A model generated the notes under the pieces. It had not been told where the DNA came from. It ran no database searches and saw nothing but the letters and a program-made list of their open reading frames with translations. A stretch of 64,000 bases of DNA from Climacium dendroides (Eukaryota; Streptophyta; Bryopsida; Hypnales; Climaciaceae): contig OX467091.1 of the NCBI GenBank assembly GCA_950106755.1, forward strand, positions 27,359,538 through 27,423,537. Reading direction: 5' to 3'. A program made the position numbers and the translations under genes. Positions 10,903 through 23,500 of the stretch are shown here, piece after piece (the stretch's first letter is position 1; each line of letters opens with the position of its first letter).

Positions 10903-13900
10903 TGGTGGTGCAAACGGAAGAAGACTCAAACCCTAATCTCTCGTTGTCGTGAATTCTCGTTCGGTTTAGGTCTAAGGTTTGAAGTTACCGGTTTCAATCT
11001 TTACTTAGATGCGGCTAAGGATATCCGAGGATGTCCTTTGCTGGGATTTCCGGGTAAGCAGGGGTCCATGGTTTTGCTGCAGGCCAGACACCATTTTGAG
11101 GGGCGAAGAGGATTCCTGGACCGTGGCTTTTAGAACTTTCAGTTCTGCTTTAGGGAACCCTGGATTCTAAAAATCGAACTTTCCGCCTTCATGTACAACA
11201 GCTATCTTGCCCGAGTACTCCTGGACAAGATCATCAAAACCCTAAAACACCATTGCATGGTGCGACTGCACTACTCAACCTCGACTGTAGAAATCGGGTC
11301 TTAGGGTTGGTTGGTGAGGTTGACGCATGTGGTGTCTCGCCATGTCGTCTTGCTGCACCATGTCTGCAGATTTACCTGCCTGCTCGTTGAGTCTCCACTG
11401 CCAGGTAAACCGAACTTTCAGAGCATAATTCCTCACTGCAGCACGATATCCTTTCTCTGCAGCAAAGTTAAATTTTGAAGCTGTTTGCATATGTTGAGAG
11501 TTGTGGGCGTTGTGGGTTCTTTTCCTGCTTTTCATGAGTTGCAATATCTGTTGCAGCTTTCTTGCTGGCTTTAGAAGTGTGCACGGGATTAGAGAATCTT
11601 AGAGATTGATACTTTCACATTTGAGGTTTCCCCTGACTACGTTCCAGTCCAGTTTTCTGAAGCTGAAGTCATTTGAAGTTGTTGATGTTGATGTCAAGCG
11701 CTGCAGTTGTTCCTTCCTCCGTGCTTGGTAGCCTGAGAGTCCCGGGTTGAGCAGTGTGAAGAATCGAACAGACACAGACGCAATTTGTTTGACTGAAGCT
11801 AAGTATTAAGGCTCCATACGTCGGTTGTGGTTGATGCAGGGAACTAGTGAGTGTTTTTTTCTCTCAGAACCCTGAGGGCTGAGCAATTTGGAGGGGGTTC
11901 CGAAAAGCAGGAGGAGATCGTTTTCAGTTAACGGGGAGCGGAAGATTTCAAGACAGGGATTCATATGTGGAACTTTTGTGTGTGGACTGAATTGAACTTC
12001 TAGTCAATAGATTGGAAGCGGCAGACCTTGGAATTATTGGTGCTGAAGGCGGAGAAGGAGGTTTAAAATCAGACAAAGAGTTGGACAGACTTGAGGATAT
12101 TGCCAGTCATACATGATACTTTGTGTCTCCTCTGAAGTCGAGTTTTGTTGTGTTCATTGGACGTTGCTGATGTTGAGGTTGGGTTGGTGAACCAAACTAG
12201 AATTTCTCTTCCTGCCTGGAGGTTTAGCAATTTGAAGAAGAGAACAAATTCAGTTGAAGGGAGCAGATTGATACTTATATGCTATTTTTTCAACTTTTAC
12301 TTAAGGTTTCAGACATTGCATGGATATGGAGGAGGAGCTCTTTTCAACTGGCTAGGGACATACCCTTGAAAGGGGGCCAAAGAGTTGAGGAGATTTATTC
12401 ATATACTTTTTCTGATTAAGAAGTTAGATTTCTATCTGTGGTGTTACTTTGTTGTTGAAGAGAAACCGTTAGAAGTTTGTAGGCACTGAGTCACAAGATG
12501 TCTGCATTAATACACCTTTTATTGCATCATAGGCAACAAACGAGAAGCTATTTGGTGCTTGGAGTTGGTGCACGGGTGAGTGTTGATTTATGACCATACA
12601 CCTATTCTACGGAAGTAGTTGGATGACTTGGGACTTGTCTGAACTGAACTACCGTGGTCATGCTAGCAACTTGTGTTTCCCATACATTTAGGTTCCTCGA
12701 TAGCAGTATATTTGATCAATACTGTGTTACGCTTCTCCCAAACTGACAGGACGTGAACTTGGTTGGTTAGACGTTAAACATTAAATATTAGTACCTATGA
12801 CTATCTTATGCCCAAATTGTTGCCAATTGAATGTGTTTTTTGACTGACTATCAGGGATTTGTGTGACCAGGATGCTTGTGTGATCACAGTCTTGAAGTCT
12901 CCAAGGCTTGTACACCCATGTTTATTATTTGTCTCAGCCTCCCGTGGAGGAAGGAACAGCGGATCAATTAGGTGTTCATCTTCATCAGTTTGGAGAAAAC
13001 CCGATGCTTCAGGTATGCTTAATGTGGCCGCTCTCATGTACAGAAGCGGGTGCTTTTTGTCACTCAGAAAGTACATGAATGACATGTCTGAAGTATCTAG
13101 CAGTTGAATCAGGCGAAGTACAGACAATTGAGCAAGATTGGAAGGAGTATTTTGCGGATCCTTGGCAATGGTGGGACAACAGATTTTACAAGGTATCATT
13201 AGAAATATATCAAAGGCTACCAATTAGTTGATGTTAGATATTTGTGAAAAGACATTGAGAGGTTATTTATTGCTTGTATAAGGTCCTGGCCACTTTGGTA
13301 AACAAGAAGCATATTACATTTTGATTGGGTTTTTATTTCAATTGAAGGCTAATTAGATGACTCCAATGTTTTAGGACATGTGTTCCTTGATTGTTTTTTT
13401 ATATTGGATCGTGGGTTGTTGGTGTGTATAGATGAATCCCAAATCACCAGACTTTGAACACAAGGTGACAATGAAAGCGCTCTGGGTAGATGGTTGGTCA
13501 ACCCCACCATGGGTGAAGGTGATGGTCAAATTGGTGACTTTAAGCAAATTACCTTTTGGTGGTGGTTACCATACCAATAATTCTCTAGAGATTGTACAAC
13601 TGAATAGGTATTGACATGAGCATGAGTTATCTTCCTTTGTGATAAGAAATTGGTGCAATTGACTTGGTATAGATGATGCTCACACATTGAAGGTGGATGT
13701 AATTTGTAATAATTGTTTTGTTAGGTGTAGTGTGAAGTATTGTGCTTTAAGCAGTATGAAGACTGCATACATGCATCCAAGTATTTTTAAATTGATGGAG
13801 CAAGATTTTTCACAGTACAAAGTGTGAAGGATTTTCTTATGAAGTGTGTATGATGGTTCAGGTTACCCAAGGGCAATATTGGGAGGAGAAACACTTCGCC

Positions 13901-13955
13901 CGCTAGTGCGAAAGCGTTAAAGCAAGCAGTTCAAGTTAGTGGTGGGAGTACACGC
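10903..13955 (+). other. Upstream region of the PPR gene, likely leader exons and introns
   Basis: No long open frame with a recognisable product. Base composition is less AT-rich than the TE DNA around it, and there are several splice-like borders: TCAG/GTATGC near 13,012, ACAAG/GTATCA near 13,191, and an acceptor TGGTTCAG at about 13,860. The frame of the PPR protein stays open upstream of its first ATG to about 13,851, past this acceptor. A spliced upstream exon could therefore add an organelle-targeting sequence, but I cannot pick it out. Confidence 0.3.
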
Positions 13956-16667
13956 ATGCAAAGCGCAACGACCGCTAGTGAAGCAATTGATCTTTTGAAG
14001 AACCGACTACAACAGGGCATTGCAATAGACTCGTACTCCTATGTTGAAATTCTGAAGCGGTGCTTGAAGCAGGAAGACCTTCCGGCAGTAAAGCAGGTTC
14101 ATGAGTGCACCATTGAGAGTGGCATGCAGCAGAATATATATGTGGTAAACAGCCTATTGAGTGGATACATCAGATGTGGGAGACTGGAGGATGCATGCAG
14201 AGTGTTTGACGAACTTGCTAAGAAGAATGTTGTTACTTGGAACGTCATGATTGGAGGTTGTGCTCAGCACAGTTGTGTGAAAGACGCTATGGAAGTTTTC
14301 CATCGCATGCAAAAGGAAGGTATGCAACCTAATGCAGTTACTTACTTGAGCATCCTGAAAGCCTGTGCGAGCCCATCAGCCTTGAAGTGGGTCGAGGAAG
14401 TTCATACACATATCAGAGAGGGTGGGTTGGAATCAGATGTTCGTGTGGGGACTTCGCTCCTTAAAATGTATGCAAAGTGTGGGATCATAGAGGAGGCAAG
14501 GAACGCTTTTGATAAGTTGGCGAGTCGCAATGTGATTACCTGGAATGTGATGATTGGAGCATATGCCGACAGTGGTGATGGTGAGGAAGCATATCGACTT
14601 CTTCTCCAAATGAAACGGGAAGGCTTCATACCAAACGCAATCACTTATATGAGTATCCTGAATGCATGTGCAAGCGCGGGGGCTTTGGAGTGGGTCAGGG
14701 AGGTTCATAGCCATGCCCGTGAAGACGGATTTGAGTCGGATGTGCGCGTGGGCAGTGCGCTGGTGCACATGTATGCTAAATGTGGCAGTTTGGATGATGC
14801 ACGAGTGGTTTTTGAGAGGATGGAGGATCGTGATGTAATCACATGGAACGTGATGATTGGTAGACTTGCAGAGCATGGATTTGGGCGTGAGGCATATCGA
14901 CTTCTTCTCCAAATGAAACGGGAAGGCTTCATACCAAACGCAATCACTTATATGAGTATCCTGAATGCATGTTCAAGCGCAGGGGCCTTGGAGTGGGTCA
15001 GGGAGGTTCATAGCCATGCCCGTGGAGACGGATTTGAGTCAGATGTGCGTGTGGGCAACGCGCTGGTGCACATGTATGCAAAGTGTGGCAGTATTGATGA
15101 TGCGCTACTGGCTTTTGACAATATGAAGGAACGGGACGTAATTACTTGGACCGTGGTAATTGGTGGACTTGCAGAGCATGGCTGTGGGTCTGAAGCATAT
15201 CGACTTCTTCTCCAAATGAAACGGGAAGGCTTCATACCAGACGCCTTTACATATGCGAGTATCCTGAATGCATGTGCAAGCGCTGGGGCTTTGGAGTGGG
15301 TAAGGGAGGTTCATAGCTATGCCCGTGAAGACGGATTTGAGTCGGATGTGCGTGTGGGCAACGCGCTGGTGCACATGTATGCAAAGTGTGGCAGTATCGA
15401 TGATGCGCGACTGGCTTTTGACAAGATGGAGGAACGGGACGTGATTACTTGGACCGTGATAATTGGTGGACTTGCAGAGCATGGCTGTGGGTCTGAAGCA
15501 TATCGACTTCTTCTCCAAATGAAACGGGAAGGCTTCATACCAAACGCAATCACTTATTCGAGTATCCTGAATACATGTTCAAGCGCGGGGGCTTTGGAGT
15601 GGGTCAGGGAGGTTCATAGCTATGCCCGTGAAGACGGATTTGAGTCGGATGTGCGTGTGGGCAACGCGCTGGTGCACATGTATGCAAAGTGTGGCAGTAT
15701 CGATGATGCGCGACTGGCTTTTGACAAGATGGAGGAACGGGACGTGATTACTTGGACCGTGATGATCGGTGGACTTGCAGAGCATGGATGTGGGCATGAA
15801 GCCCTGGAAGTCTTCAAAACTATGATTGCAGACGGTGTGAAGCCCGATGAGATCTCATTCGTTGCAGTGTTGTCAGCTTGTAGTCACTCAGGCCTTGTGG
15901 ATGAGAGCCGTAGACATTTTTTGGCTATGACACAAGATTATGGCATCGAACCTAGTGTGGTGCTTTGTAACTGCATGGTGGATGTTCTCGCGCGAGCAGG
16001 ACACTTGGAGGAAGCAAAGTTATTGATTGACAACATGCCTGTGGAACCAGATGGAGCAACTTGGGGAGCCTTGCTTGGCGCTTGTAGAACGTACGGCAAT
16101 GTGGAGTTGGGCAAACTTGCTGCTAATGAGCTCTTCAAGTTGGAACCGAAGGATGCTTCTGCATACGTGCTACTCTCGAATATCTATGCTGCAGCTGGCA
16201 AGTGGGAGGAGGTGTTGTGGGTGCGCACTATGATGCAGGAGAGAGGTATACGCAAGGAGCCAGGGCGTAGCTGGATTGAAGTTGATAACAAGGTCCATGA
16301 CTTCGTCGTAGGGGATACTTCTCACTTACAAGCGAAGGAGATCTATGCTGAGCTGAGGAGATTGAGTGAGACAATTAAGGCCGAAGGCTACATTCCTGAT
16401 ACCCGGCTAGTGTTGCGGAACATTGAGGAGGAGGAGAAAGAACTTGCTCTTTGCTCCCATAGTGAGAAGTTGGCTATTGCTTATGGACTCATGCGGATAC
16501 CCCCTGGACAGCCAATTCGGGTGTTCAAGAACCTTCGAGTGTGTTCAGATTGCCATACAGCAACCAAGTTTATCTCAAAGGTGACTGAACGAGATATTGT
16601 TGTGAGGGATGCCAATCGCTTTCACCACTTCCAAGATGGCATGTGTTCTTGTGGTGATTATTGGTGA
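13956..16667 (+). CDS. PLS-class pentatricopeptide repeat protein with E and DYW domains
   Basis: A 903-residue uninterrupted frame. PLS-type PPR motifs run from about residue 20 to 690 (repeated NALVHMYAKCGS, RDVITW.VMIGGLAEHG, TYSSILN.CSSAGALEWVREVHS). E-type motifs follow (EPDGATWGALLGACR, YVLLSNIYAAAGKWEE), then PG box GRSWIEVD. The complete DYW cytidine-deaminase-like domain has HSE (His835, Glu837), CSDCH, HHF and ends CSCGDYW at the last residue. This family edits C to U in specific organellar transcripts; the PPR tract chooses the RNA site and the DYW domain deaminates. No clear targeting peptide is visible at the annotated start, so an upstream exon may be missing. All key residues are present; I regard it as the only intact host gene here. 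Confidence 0.95.
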   Translation: MQSATTASEAIDLLKNRLQQGIAIDSYSYVEILKRCLKQEDLPAVKQVHECTIESGMQQNIYVVNSLLSGYIRCGRLEDACRVFDELAKKNVVTWNVMIGGCAQHSCVKDAMEVFHRMQKEGMQPNAVTYLSILKACASPSALKWVEEVHTHIREGGLESDVRVGTSLLKMYAKCGIIEEARNAFDKLASRNVITWNVMIGAYADSGDGEEAYRLLLQMKREGFIPNAITYMSILNACASAGALEWVREVHSHAREDGFESDVRVGSALVHMYAKCGSLDDARVVFERMEDRDVITWNVMIGRLAEHGFGREAYRLLLQMKREGFIPNAITYMSILNACSSAGALEWVREVHSHARGDGFESDVRVGNALVHMYAKCGSIDDALLAFDNMKERDVITWTVVIGGLAEHGCGSEAYRLLLQMKREGFIPDAFTYASILNACASAGALEWVREVHSYAREDGFESDVRVGNALVHMYAKCGSIDDARLAFDKMEERDVITWTVIIGGLAEHGCGSEAYRLLLQMKREGFIPNAITYSSILNTCSSAGALEWVREVHSYAREDGFESDVRVGNALVHMYAKCGSIDDARLAFDKMEERDVITWTVMIGGLAEHGCGHEALEVFKTMIADGVKPDEISFVAVLSACSHSGLVDESRRHFLAMTQDYGIEPSVVLCNCMVDVLARAGHLEEAKLLIDNMPVEPDGATWGALLGACRTYGNVELGKLAANELFKLEPKDASAYVLLSNIYAAAGKWEEVLWVRTMMQERGIRKEPGRSWIEVDNKVHDFVVGDTSHLQAKEIYAELRRLSETIKAEGYIPDTRLVLRNIEEEEKELALCSHSEKLAIAYGLMRIPPGQPIRVFKNLRVCSDCHTATKFISKVTERDIVVRDANRFHHFQDGMCSCGDYW
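14283..15797 (+). repeat. In-frame 303-bp tandem duplications inside the PPR gene
   Basis: Units start at 14,586, 14,889, 15,192 and 15,495, each exactly 303 bp (101 residues, one P-L-S triplet set), with very high nucleotide identity. An older related unit starts at 14,283 and a diverged one follows at 15,798. The spacing is invariant and the frame is kept, pointing to recent unequal crossing-over or gene conversion that lengthened the RNA-binding tract. Confidence 0.9.
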
Positions 16668-17458
16668 CCAGGTTGGCAATCTTGACCAATTGTTGGCTAT
16701 CTTGTTTTTTGAATCCCTTGACCATGATTTTTATATGCAATTTTAATTTGAAAATTTTCATTGTATTTTGTCATCATTTGCAAGTGTAGTTGTCGTGTTG
16801 ATCATTGATTGAAAACAACTGCTTTGGTTGGAAATGACTCAAGGGAGGTATTCATAGAGGTTGTTGTCTATACATTTTCTTTAGTGATGGTTTTTTAAAG
16901 AAATTGAAATCAAAGGGATGGCAAATTTTAGTTAGAATTGGCCTAAGATCCCCCTTTCATGCAATATGCATCCTTTTGTTGGCAACTTCAAAATGTATTG
17001 AGAAGACTATTCCCAAAAGAATTGTCAATGATTGTTTTGAAGTTCTTTGTTCAAGATGGCCATGCTAGGAGTTATTTTTTCTTAGTAGCAAGGTCACTCG
17101 TGTTGCTACTGCAGTTGATGTGTTCATAAATAGGTAATTCAATTTTTGGTCCTTGCCTTGGTGTGAATTTTGGAAGTCAATGTTGAGGCTAGGTGATTAT
17201 AATTAGTGAGATTTATATTAGTGTGGCTTTGAGCTCAAGAGAAACAAATTGATTTTGATCTTGGATGTAAGTTTACTATAGTCGAAGTTTTGGGTTTACA
17301 TGGCATTGTATTTTCCTTCATTTCTTGCTCTTCTATGTGTTAGGTTGGATTTGTCTTAGTTGCCATAAGTACCCCATATGCACTTTAGTTTTGAAGGCAT
17401 TTGTTTGAGAGATTTGGTGTGAGTTTTAGGCATTTCAATTGTAATAGGGGATTCATGT
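16668..17458. other. 3' flank of the PPR gene
   Basis: AT-rich sequence without a supported gene. It probably includes the 3' UTR of the PPR transcript; I cannot place a polyadenylation site with confidence. Confidence 0.3.
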
Positions 17459-17462
17459 TTAA

Positions 17463-17719
17463 CCCTTGAGCGCCCAGCCCGTGTATAGTGAAGAGGAGCT
17501 TGGTGACCTCTTCCCACATAAATTGGCGGTGGTGACTCAATTTTCAGATCCATGGAAATTCACCATAGAAAATAAGACTTCACTACCTCCTCTATTGATG
17601 GAAAGGGTCCGCAGAATTTTTTGCCGTCTGTTTCTGAAATTTGTAATGGTCAAAATGAGGTTGACATTTCATAAAGCAAATTCTGAGCGACAGGATCCCG
17701 TCACAGGGGCGCTTAGGGG
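17463..17719. mobile_element. piggyBac-like non-autonomous element, 257 bp, in a TTAA duplication
   Basis: TTAA occurs exactly at 17,459-17,462 and 17,720-17,723. The inner termini are inverted repeats: CCCTTGAGCGCCC at the left, and CCCCTAAGCGCCC when the right end is read inward (11 of 13 match). TTAA target plus a CCC start is the piggyBac signature. An 85-codon open frame covers nearly all of it, but I recognise no domain and treat it as chance. It is more GC-rich than its flanks. Confidence 0.6.
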
Positions 17720-17723
17720 TTAA

Positions 17724-20007
17724 GAATTATGGCTTGGTTGTTATTAAAGTGATTTTTCTATTAGTATGGGACACTAATTTACAAAAGATGCACTAGTTGT
17801 AATACATTTTCTTTCAAATTAGTGTGGCATGAAATATTGAGTGTGTTCTATTCATTTCTAGAAAATAAAATTAGTACTTGGAAAATCTATAACCTCTCTA
17901 CAATCTATAGATGTTGGGTAGTGTTTGAAAAATTTGTAATTTCTTTAGTATTGTAGTTATAGAAAATAAATTGAGGTAATGGATAAATCTATAACCTCTT
18001 CTAATTTTATTGTGATGCTAGTATTATATACTTACCAATTGGATGAATTAATGGTGCTAAAATTAGAGCTAATATTATACTTGAACCTTTGTAACGATTG
18101 TCATTGGGGACAAATAGGCTTCTAAATGAAGTTACATGTATGTGCAACTTTACATGTGGAAATTGTTCAATTAGGAAAAATTGTTTATTCTTAAAAATTC
18201 AATTTTGCCAATCTATCACTCTTACATTTTTCATGGTTTCTAGGATTTTCAAGTCCTAAAATCCCAACAATACTAGCATGCAAGTTTGTGAGTTTGAAGC
18301 CTTGGAAAAAAAAAATTTAATTTTTTTCTAAAAATATTTTAAATATTTTTTTTGGGTTCAAAAATAGAGTTGAAATTGCTATTTATAGTAAGTTTTGGAA
18401 CCTATGACCACTATTTCTATGATTGTGGATGTTAATTTATTTTATTTGCTCTAGCATTTATCATTTTCAATGAAGAAAGATCTTGGAGCTTTAGTGCATA
18501 GTTTATCACTATTATTCCACCACTACAATTGTATTTTATATGCTATTATTGTTTATGTATAGAATACAATGTAAATAATTGAGCAAGAAGTTATCAAAAG
18601 AAAAGGTGAATATTAGCTAGCCTCCACTTCAACTACATTAGATGAATTATGAACATCAAAATCACTACATAGATCGTGCCCACTAGCATAATTTGAAGCT
18701 TGATGGGATATAAAATCAAGACATCAACTTCAATCTCATAGTCTTCTTGCAAATATACGCCAATCTAAATGAGTGATCACTCTTTGCAAAGCTAAAAATA
18801 TATGATGCAGTTTGGGTCTTACCAAAAAAAAATTAATTGAAAAAAAATGAAATACAAATTAAAGAAACAAAATGGAAAGTATATGATTAATAAAAGGGAA
18901 AAAAAATAGAAAGGAAAATGGAAAAGAAAAGAAAAATAAACTGAAATACAAAAGAAATAAATAGTAGAAAAAAAATAGAAAAAAAGAACAAATAAAAAAT
19001 TCATATTTATATTTCAAACACTAAATTAGTAGTCAACGTTTTAGGACTTAGCCTTCTTACTTCTTCGCATTTCACAAAATAAATGAGACATACTTCATAC
19101 TTAATGAATGTATAAACTTTTTCTACTCTATATGCTTCAAATTATTTAATTCGTATCAAATTTAAATTAATACAAGACAAATGAAATACATTGAAGAATC
19201 TAGCCATACCTATTCTAGTATAGTGATCATCCCTATACAAATTAAAAGAAGTTTCAAATTGTTCAATCTATAACTAGGTGCATAAATGAATTTGTCATCA
19301 TGAATGTCCATCTTATTTGTCCTTTTACGTTGCCTACACTCTTCCACTTATTCCGCTATTTTGTTATTGGTGTATTTGCATTCTTTCTTATAGTTTGAGT
19401 GTTTCTAATTGTTGGATACACATTTTCATCCTGTGGTAGTGCTTAATCATACAAGACATTCTTGAATATGTTAAACATATTGAAGAGTCATCGTGGCGAC
19501 AATGTAGGGCATTCTTGGAGACGGAATCCAACATGTTGTAGCAACATAGTTTCATTCCAACTGAGGTTGGTCCCAGTCAAAACAAGCCAAAGTTCCAGCA
19601 CCTCCGGCTTATTGATGATATAGTTTTACTTTGTACCTTTCACACATTGTTCTATGTCATCTCCACAAAACCAAAAGTCTGTCAAGACTTCTCACTTACT
19701 CCCGTACTCTACCTTTCTACTATAATAGGTGGAAGCCGGAATTCCCTTCTTTTCCCTTGCAATTTTGGTAGTGCACTTGCTATTTGACCTTTCTTGTTGA
19801 GGTTGACAAAGTATGTTCAATTTGTGGCTAAGTCTTGCAATGTGCCACTTCGACATGTCACAATTGCTTTCAAATGCAATAGTCACATGTTGGGACAGTT
19901 ATACTTCAGGCTCTTTTCCTTTGTTTTGAGAAGTGTCCATAGGAACTGTTGTGGACCTCGTTCAAACACGAGGTTGAGAGAAGTTCACTTTGTCTAGTTA
20001 ATGTGAA
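17724..20007. other. AT-rich intergenic DNA
   Basis: No gene or element recognised. It contains an A/purine-rich tract at 18,819-19,004. Short open frames here show no coding character. Confidence 0.5.
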
Positions 20008-20120
20008 AACACTATATTCATTAAAATGAGAGTTTTCCAAGAAAATGAGAGGTTCTAAATACACAGTTTTCGTTAAATATAGGTGATTTTGTTCTATACG
20101 GAGAGAGAAAAGCAATGCAT
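20008..20120. repeat. Outer-element terminus and subterminal block
   Basis: The terminus (AACACTATATTCATTA, then AAATGAGAGTTTTCCA) resembles the inner element's right end read inward (AACATCATATTCATTA, then TTTTGGGAGTTTTCCA). Further in, GGAGAGAGAAAAG near 20,099 resembles CAGAGAGAAAAG at about 30,440 near the inner left end. This places the 3' end of the outer gene about 0.6 kb from the terminus once the CCGG-rich insertion is removed. The inner element has 0.7 kb there. Confidence 0.6.
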
Positions 20121-20519
20121 CATTAGAAAAGAGTGTAAATATTGCAAGTCCATTATGAGAAGAATGGAATTTACTGACAATATCCATCAAATATATAAGT
20201 AATAGTGTGTACACTATGGAATGACATTGAGAGTATGAGTTCAGCTATATAATTTTTGGTTTGTCCATTTCTACTTTCAAGCTCAGTTATGCACTCGGTC
20301 GGTTCCAAGACTGTGATGTCATGAAGCCTTCACCCTGTCGACACCATAGACTCCACATCCCAATGTCCCCCTAACAAGTAAACATCCAAAATTACATTTG
20401 GATTCTAGACTTACAATAGCCTTTTATAAGGAACCCAAAATGTTATCATGGTCAACAATTGTTGATGTTCAACTCTACATCTACATTGTATTGGATGATG
20501 TAGCTCATGTGTGGGAGCA

Positions 20520-23500
20520 CGGGAATCCAGTCTTTAGGTTTAGAAGGGAAATAAGGGGAATAGAGTTTTTTACTCCCTATTTTTTTTTCGTTTTTCGTTA
20601 GAAAAATAGACCATAAGTAGTTAGGAACCGGATACCGGAATAGGGTTATTTTAGAATAGATAATAGTATTAACAGAAGTAACCGGAAACCGGAAACCGAA
20701 AGTCCAGAAACGGCATAAATAGGTCAAGAATAGGTTAGAGTGATTTTTATTAGAAACCGGAAACCGGAAGAAAATAAAAGACCGGAGACTGGAAACGGAA
20801 GACAGGCAATCCGGGTGTAACGGGTGCCTACCTAGTTCTAGACCATACTTGAGAGCGGGTCTATTTTGGGGAAAACGGTCACTTGTAACGGCCCGGGTGA
20901 GTGCAGCCCTAGAAATAGGAGGGGCAAGCGGCTCAGACCTCCTTTTGTGGGGAAACTACCTTGAGAAGAGATTGGTGAGGAGCATTCGAGGTGTACTTAT
21001 ATGTCAGCCAAAGAGAAGAAGTTACGGGCTCAGTTTACGGATCGGATTAAGGACAGACGGGTCTCGAGAGGAGAGTTCACTTAGAAGTTCACGTATAAGT
21101 GTAGAGTTAGAAAGAAGGGTACTGGTAAGGCGACTTTTGAGGAGGGTCCTTGAGCGAAATAGGAAGACTAGAGCACGAGTAATTGTGAGACTCCAAAGAG
21201 TGATTCCGGTCACTGAGAGGGTTTGAGAGAACAGCCCACGATGGTGAGAGAAGAGGTAGTTGTATCCTTGCGCATGGTGAAGCCAGTGGTACCCGCGGAT
21301 CCACGAGAGAAAGCGGAGCTAGAAGAAGACCTCCGGCAGATGGGGTGTGAGGGTTTTCTAGCCCGGCCATGGAATTTGAAAGACGAGGAGATCGTGAGGG
21401 AGGTAATCGGCATGCCGCTAAAGAAGTGGAAGGGGACGTCGAAGAGCCGGCCCGAAGACTGGACTCCAATGCTGTGGAGGGAGACGTACGATTTCAAGAA
21501 GACGGACAAGGGACCGGCTTCCCGGACGGATCGCTTCTACGTGGGTAAGTTCCAGAATCCCCCAACGAAGAAGGATGGTTTCCCTGTGGCAGAGTGCATA
21601 AATGGTAAGGAGAAACATTTAATGAAGTACCTAGCAGCCATCCTTAGTCCAGAGCGACCAAACAGGATTACGGTCACCCTGGCGAACACTATTTTCGGTG
21701 CACTATCGGGTGACCGGAAAGTAGATTGGGGCGTAGTGATGAGAGATTAGATCAAGAGATTGGTAGGAGGTATAGGGAAGTCTAAGCCTTCCCCTATAAC
21801 CCCTTTTCTCTACCACTTGTATTAAGCACATGGCTGACTTACAAATAGAGAGTTAGATTCATACGATACGGCCAAAGCCATGTCAAAATTTGAGATAGAA
21901 GACCCGGATGAGGAAGCCGGGCAGGAAGAAGAAGATTCAGAGGCAGACACTATACCGGTCGAGGAAGCTAAGTCTCAGTGGAGGAGGCAGGACCGAAAGG
22001 AGAAAGACTCAAAAATAGGAGAGGGTAGTAAAGGAGTCGATCCGGTCTGGAACCAGGATCCCCTAGGTCGGATTGTGAAGGAACTCAGTGAGTTCCGGGT
22101 CCAGTACGGGAAGAGCCAGGAGACCATTCAAGAACTATGTCAGCTGCTGAAGATCAGTCAACCGCAGCAGCTCGTTTCCCAACTGGAATCGGAAGATGAA
22201 GGAGGCGGTGAAGAAAGAGCTGAGCAAAGCCGCGAGTAAAGTGGACCAGCTAACGAGGGAGTTGGAGGAGAAGAGAGAAGAAATGGACTAGCAGAAGAAA
22301 TTCTCCAAGATAGCCACAAAGAACCCTCAGGCGATCCGGGAGTTCATCGGCAATCCGGGCAAAGTTATCAACAAAGCAATGTTGTTTGACGAGAAGGTGA
22401 TGGAGACCGGAAAGCAAATTCCAGCCAACCTGATGATGGCGTTAGTGTCCTACCACCGCAAGATGGAGGCAATAGTGGAGCCACTGCGCGAGGTGATGAA
22501 GGAGGTAGAAGAACGAAGAGAGCGGAAGCAGGGACCGGAAATGGAACACGCACTAGCACCCCTTCCGGTCACCGAAGAAGAAGTAAAGGCGAAGGACAAG
22601 ATGGAGGATGTGCCAAGCTCTTCCATCCGGTCAGAGCCTAAAGGAGAAAGACTTCCCTACTGGGGGAAGTAACTGACGTTGCTCTTAATGCAGCGCAAGC
22701 AGTAGAGGCTGTTGAGGAAGAGAAGACCGGAGAAATGGAGACAACAAGCAAGGCGAGGGAACCATCGGAGGAGGTGAAGGCCGCAGCTGAAGAGAAGACG
22801 AGATCTGGACCGGAACCGTCCGAGAAGAAGAACGTGCCCAAACCAGGGCTGAGCACCAAGTTTATCGACCTAAGTGAGTTATCTCCAGTCTCTCCAACTC
22901 CTCCTGCAAAGACACAAAAGGTATTTCCTTCCACCCTACTCAATTTAGCTTTGGGAAATGAAACTGGATCAATGGAGGAAAGGAAGACCGGATCACAGGG
23001 GCAAGGATCCGGGAAGGATAGAACGATTGAGGAAACCACTCCTCAGAGTACTAGGGCCAATGTTCCGCCCACACCAACCATGCAGGAGAAGAAGCCTCCA
23101 ATTATGTCAACACAGAAGAAGAGGACGATGACGAGGAGGAAGAAGAAGAAGAAGGCGAGGATGAAGAATCCGGTATTAAGGAAGACTAGGAGCCGTATTC
23201 TGACCCAGATCAAGCATTGGCAGAGACTCGGGCAACGAAGGCTGCAGCATCTAAGAAGAAGAAGCTTGCCGCTCGGGGTAAGGTACATCAGGGACAGAAG
23301 ACCGGAACTGAAAAGAAGCCGGCCGTGAAGAAGTTAAAAACTTAGAAAGTTACGTAGGGTAAATTTTTGAGGATAGGGTGGTGAAAATCTGAAGTTTTGG
23401 GATAGTTGTACATAAATAGGAAGTTTACTTTTTGAGTGACACAGCCACTAGCAATTGAAAAGTGACCAGGTCCGTAATTATAGGATCTGAGATCCACTTT

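Noticed and set aside
14402..15817. Several minus-strand open frames repeated inside the PPR gene
   Set aside because: They are antisense shadows of the tandem PPR units; their repetition follows the 303-bp duplications.
18819..19004. Phe/Tyr-rich 61-residue frame on the minus strand
   Set aside because: An artefact of an A-rich tract; no motif, no start context, no homology within the window.
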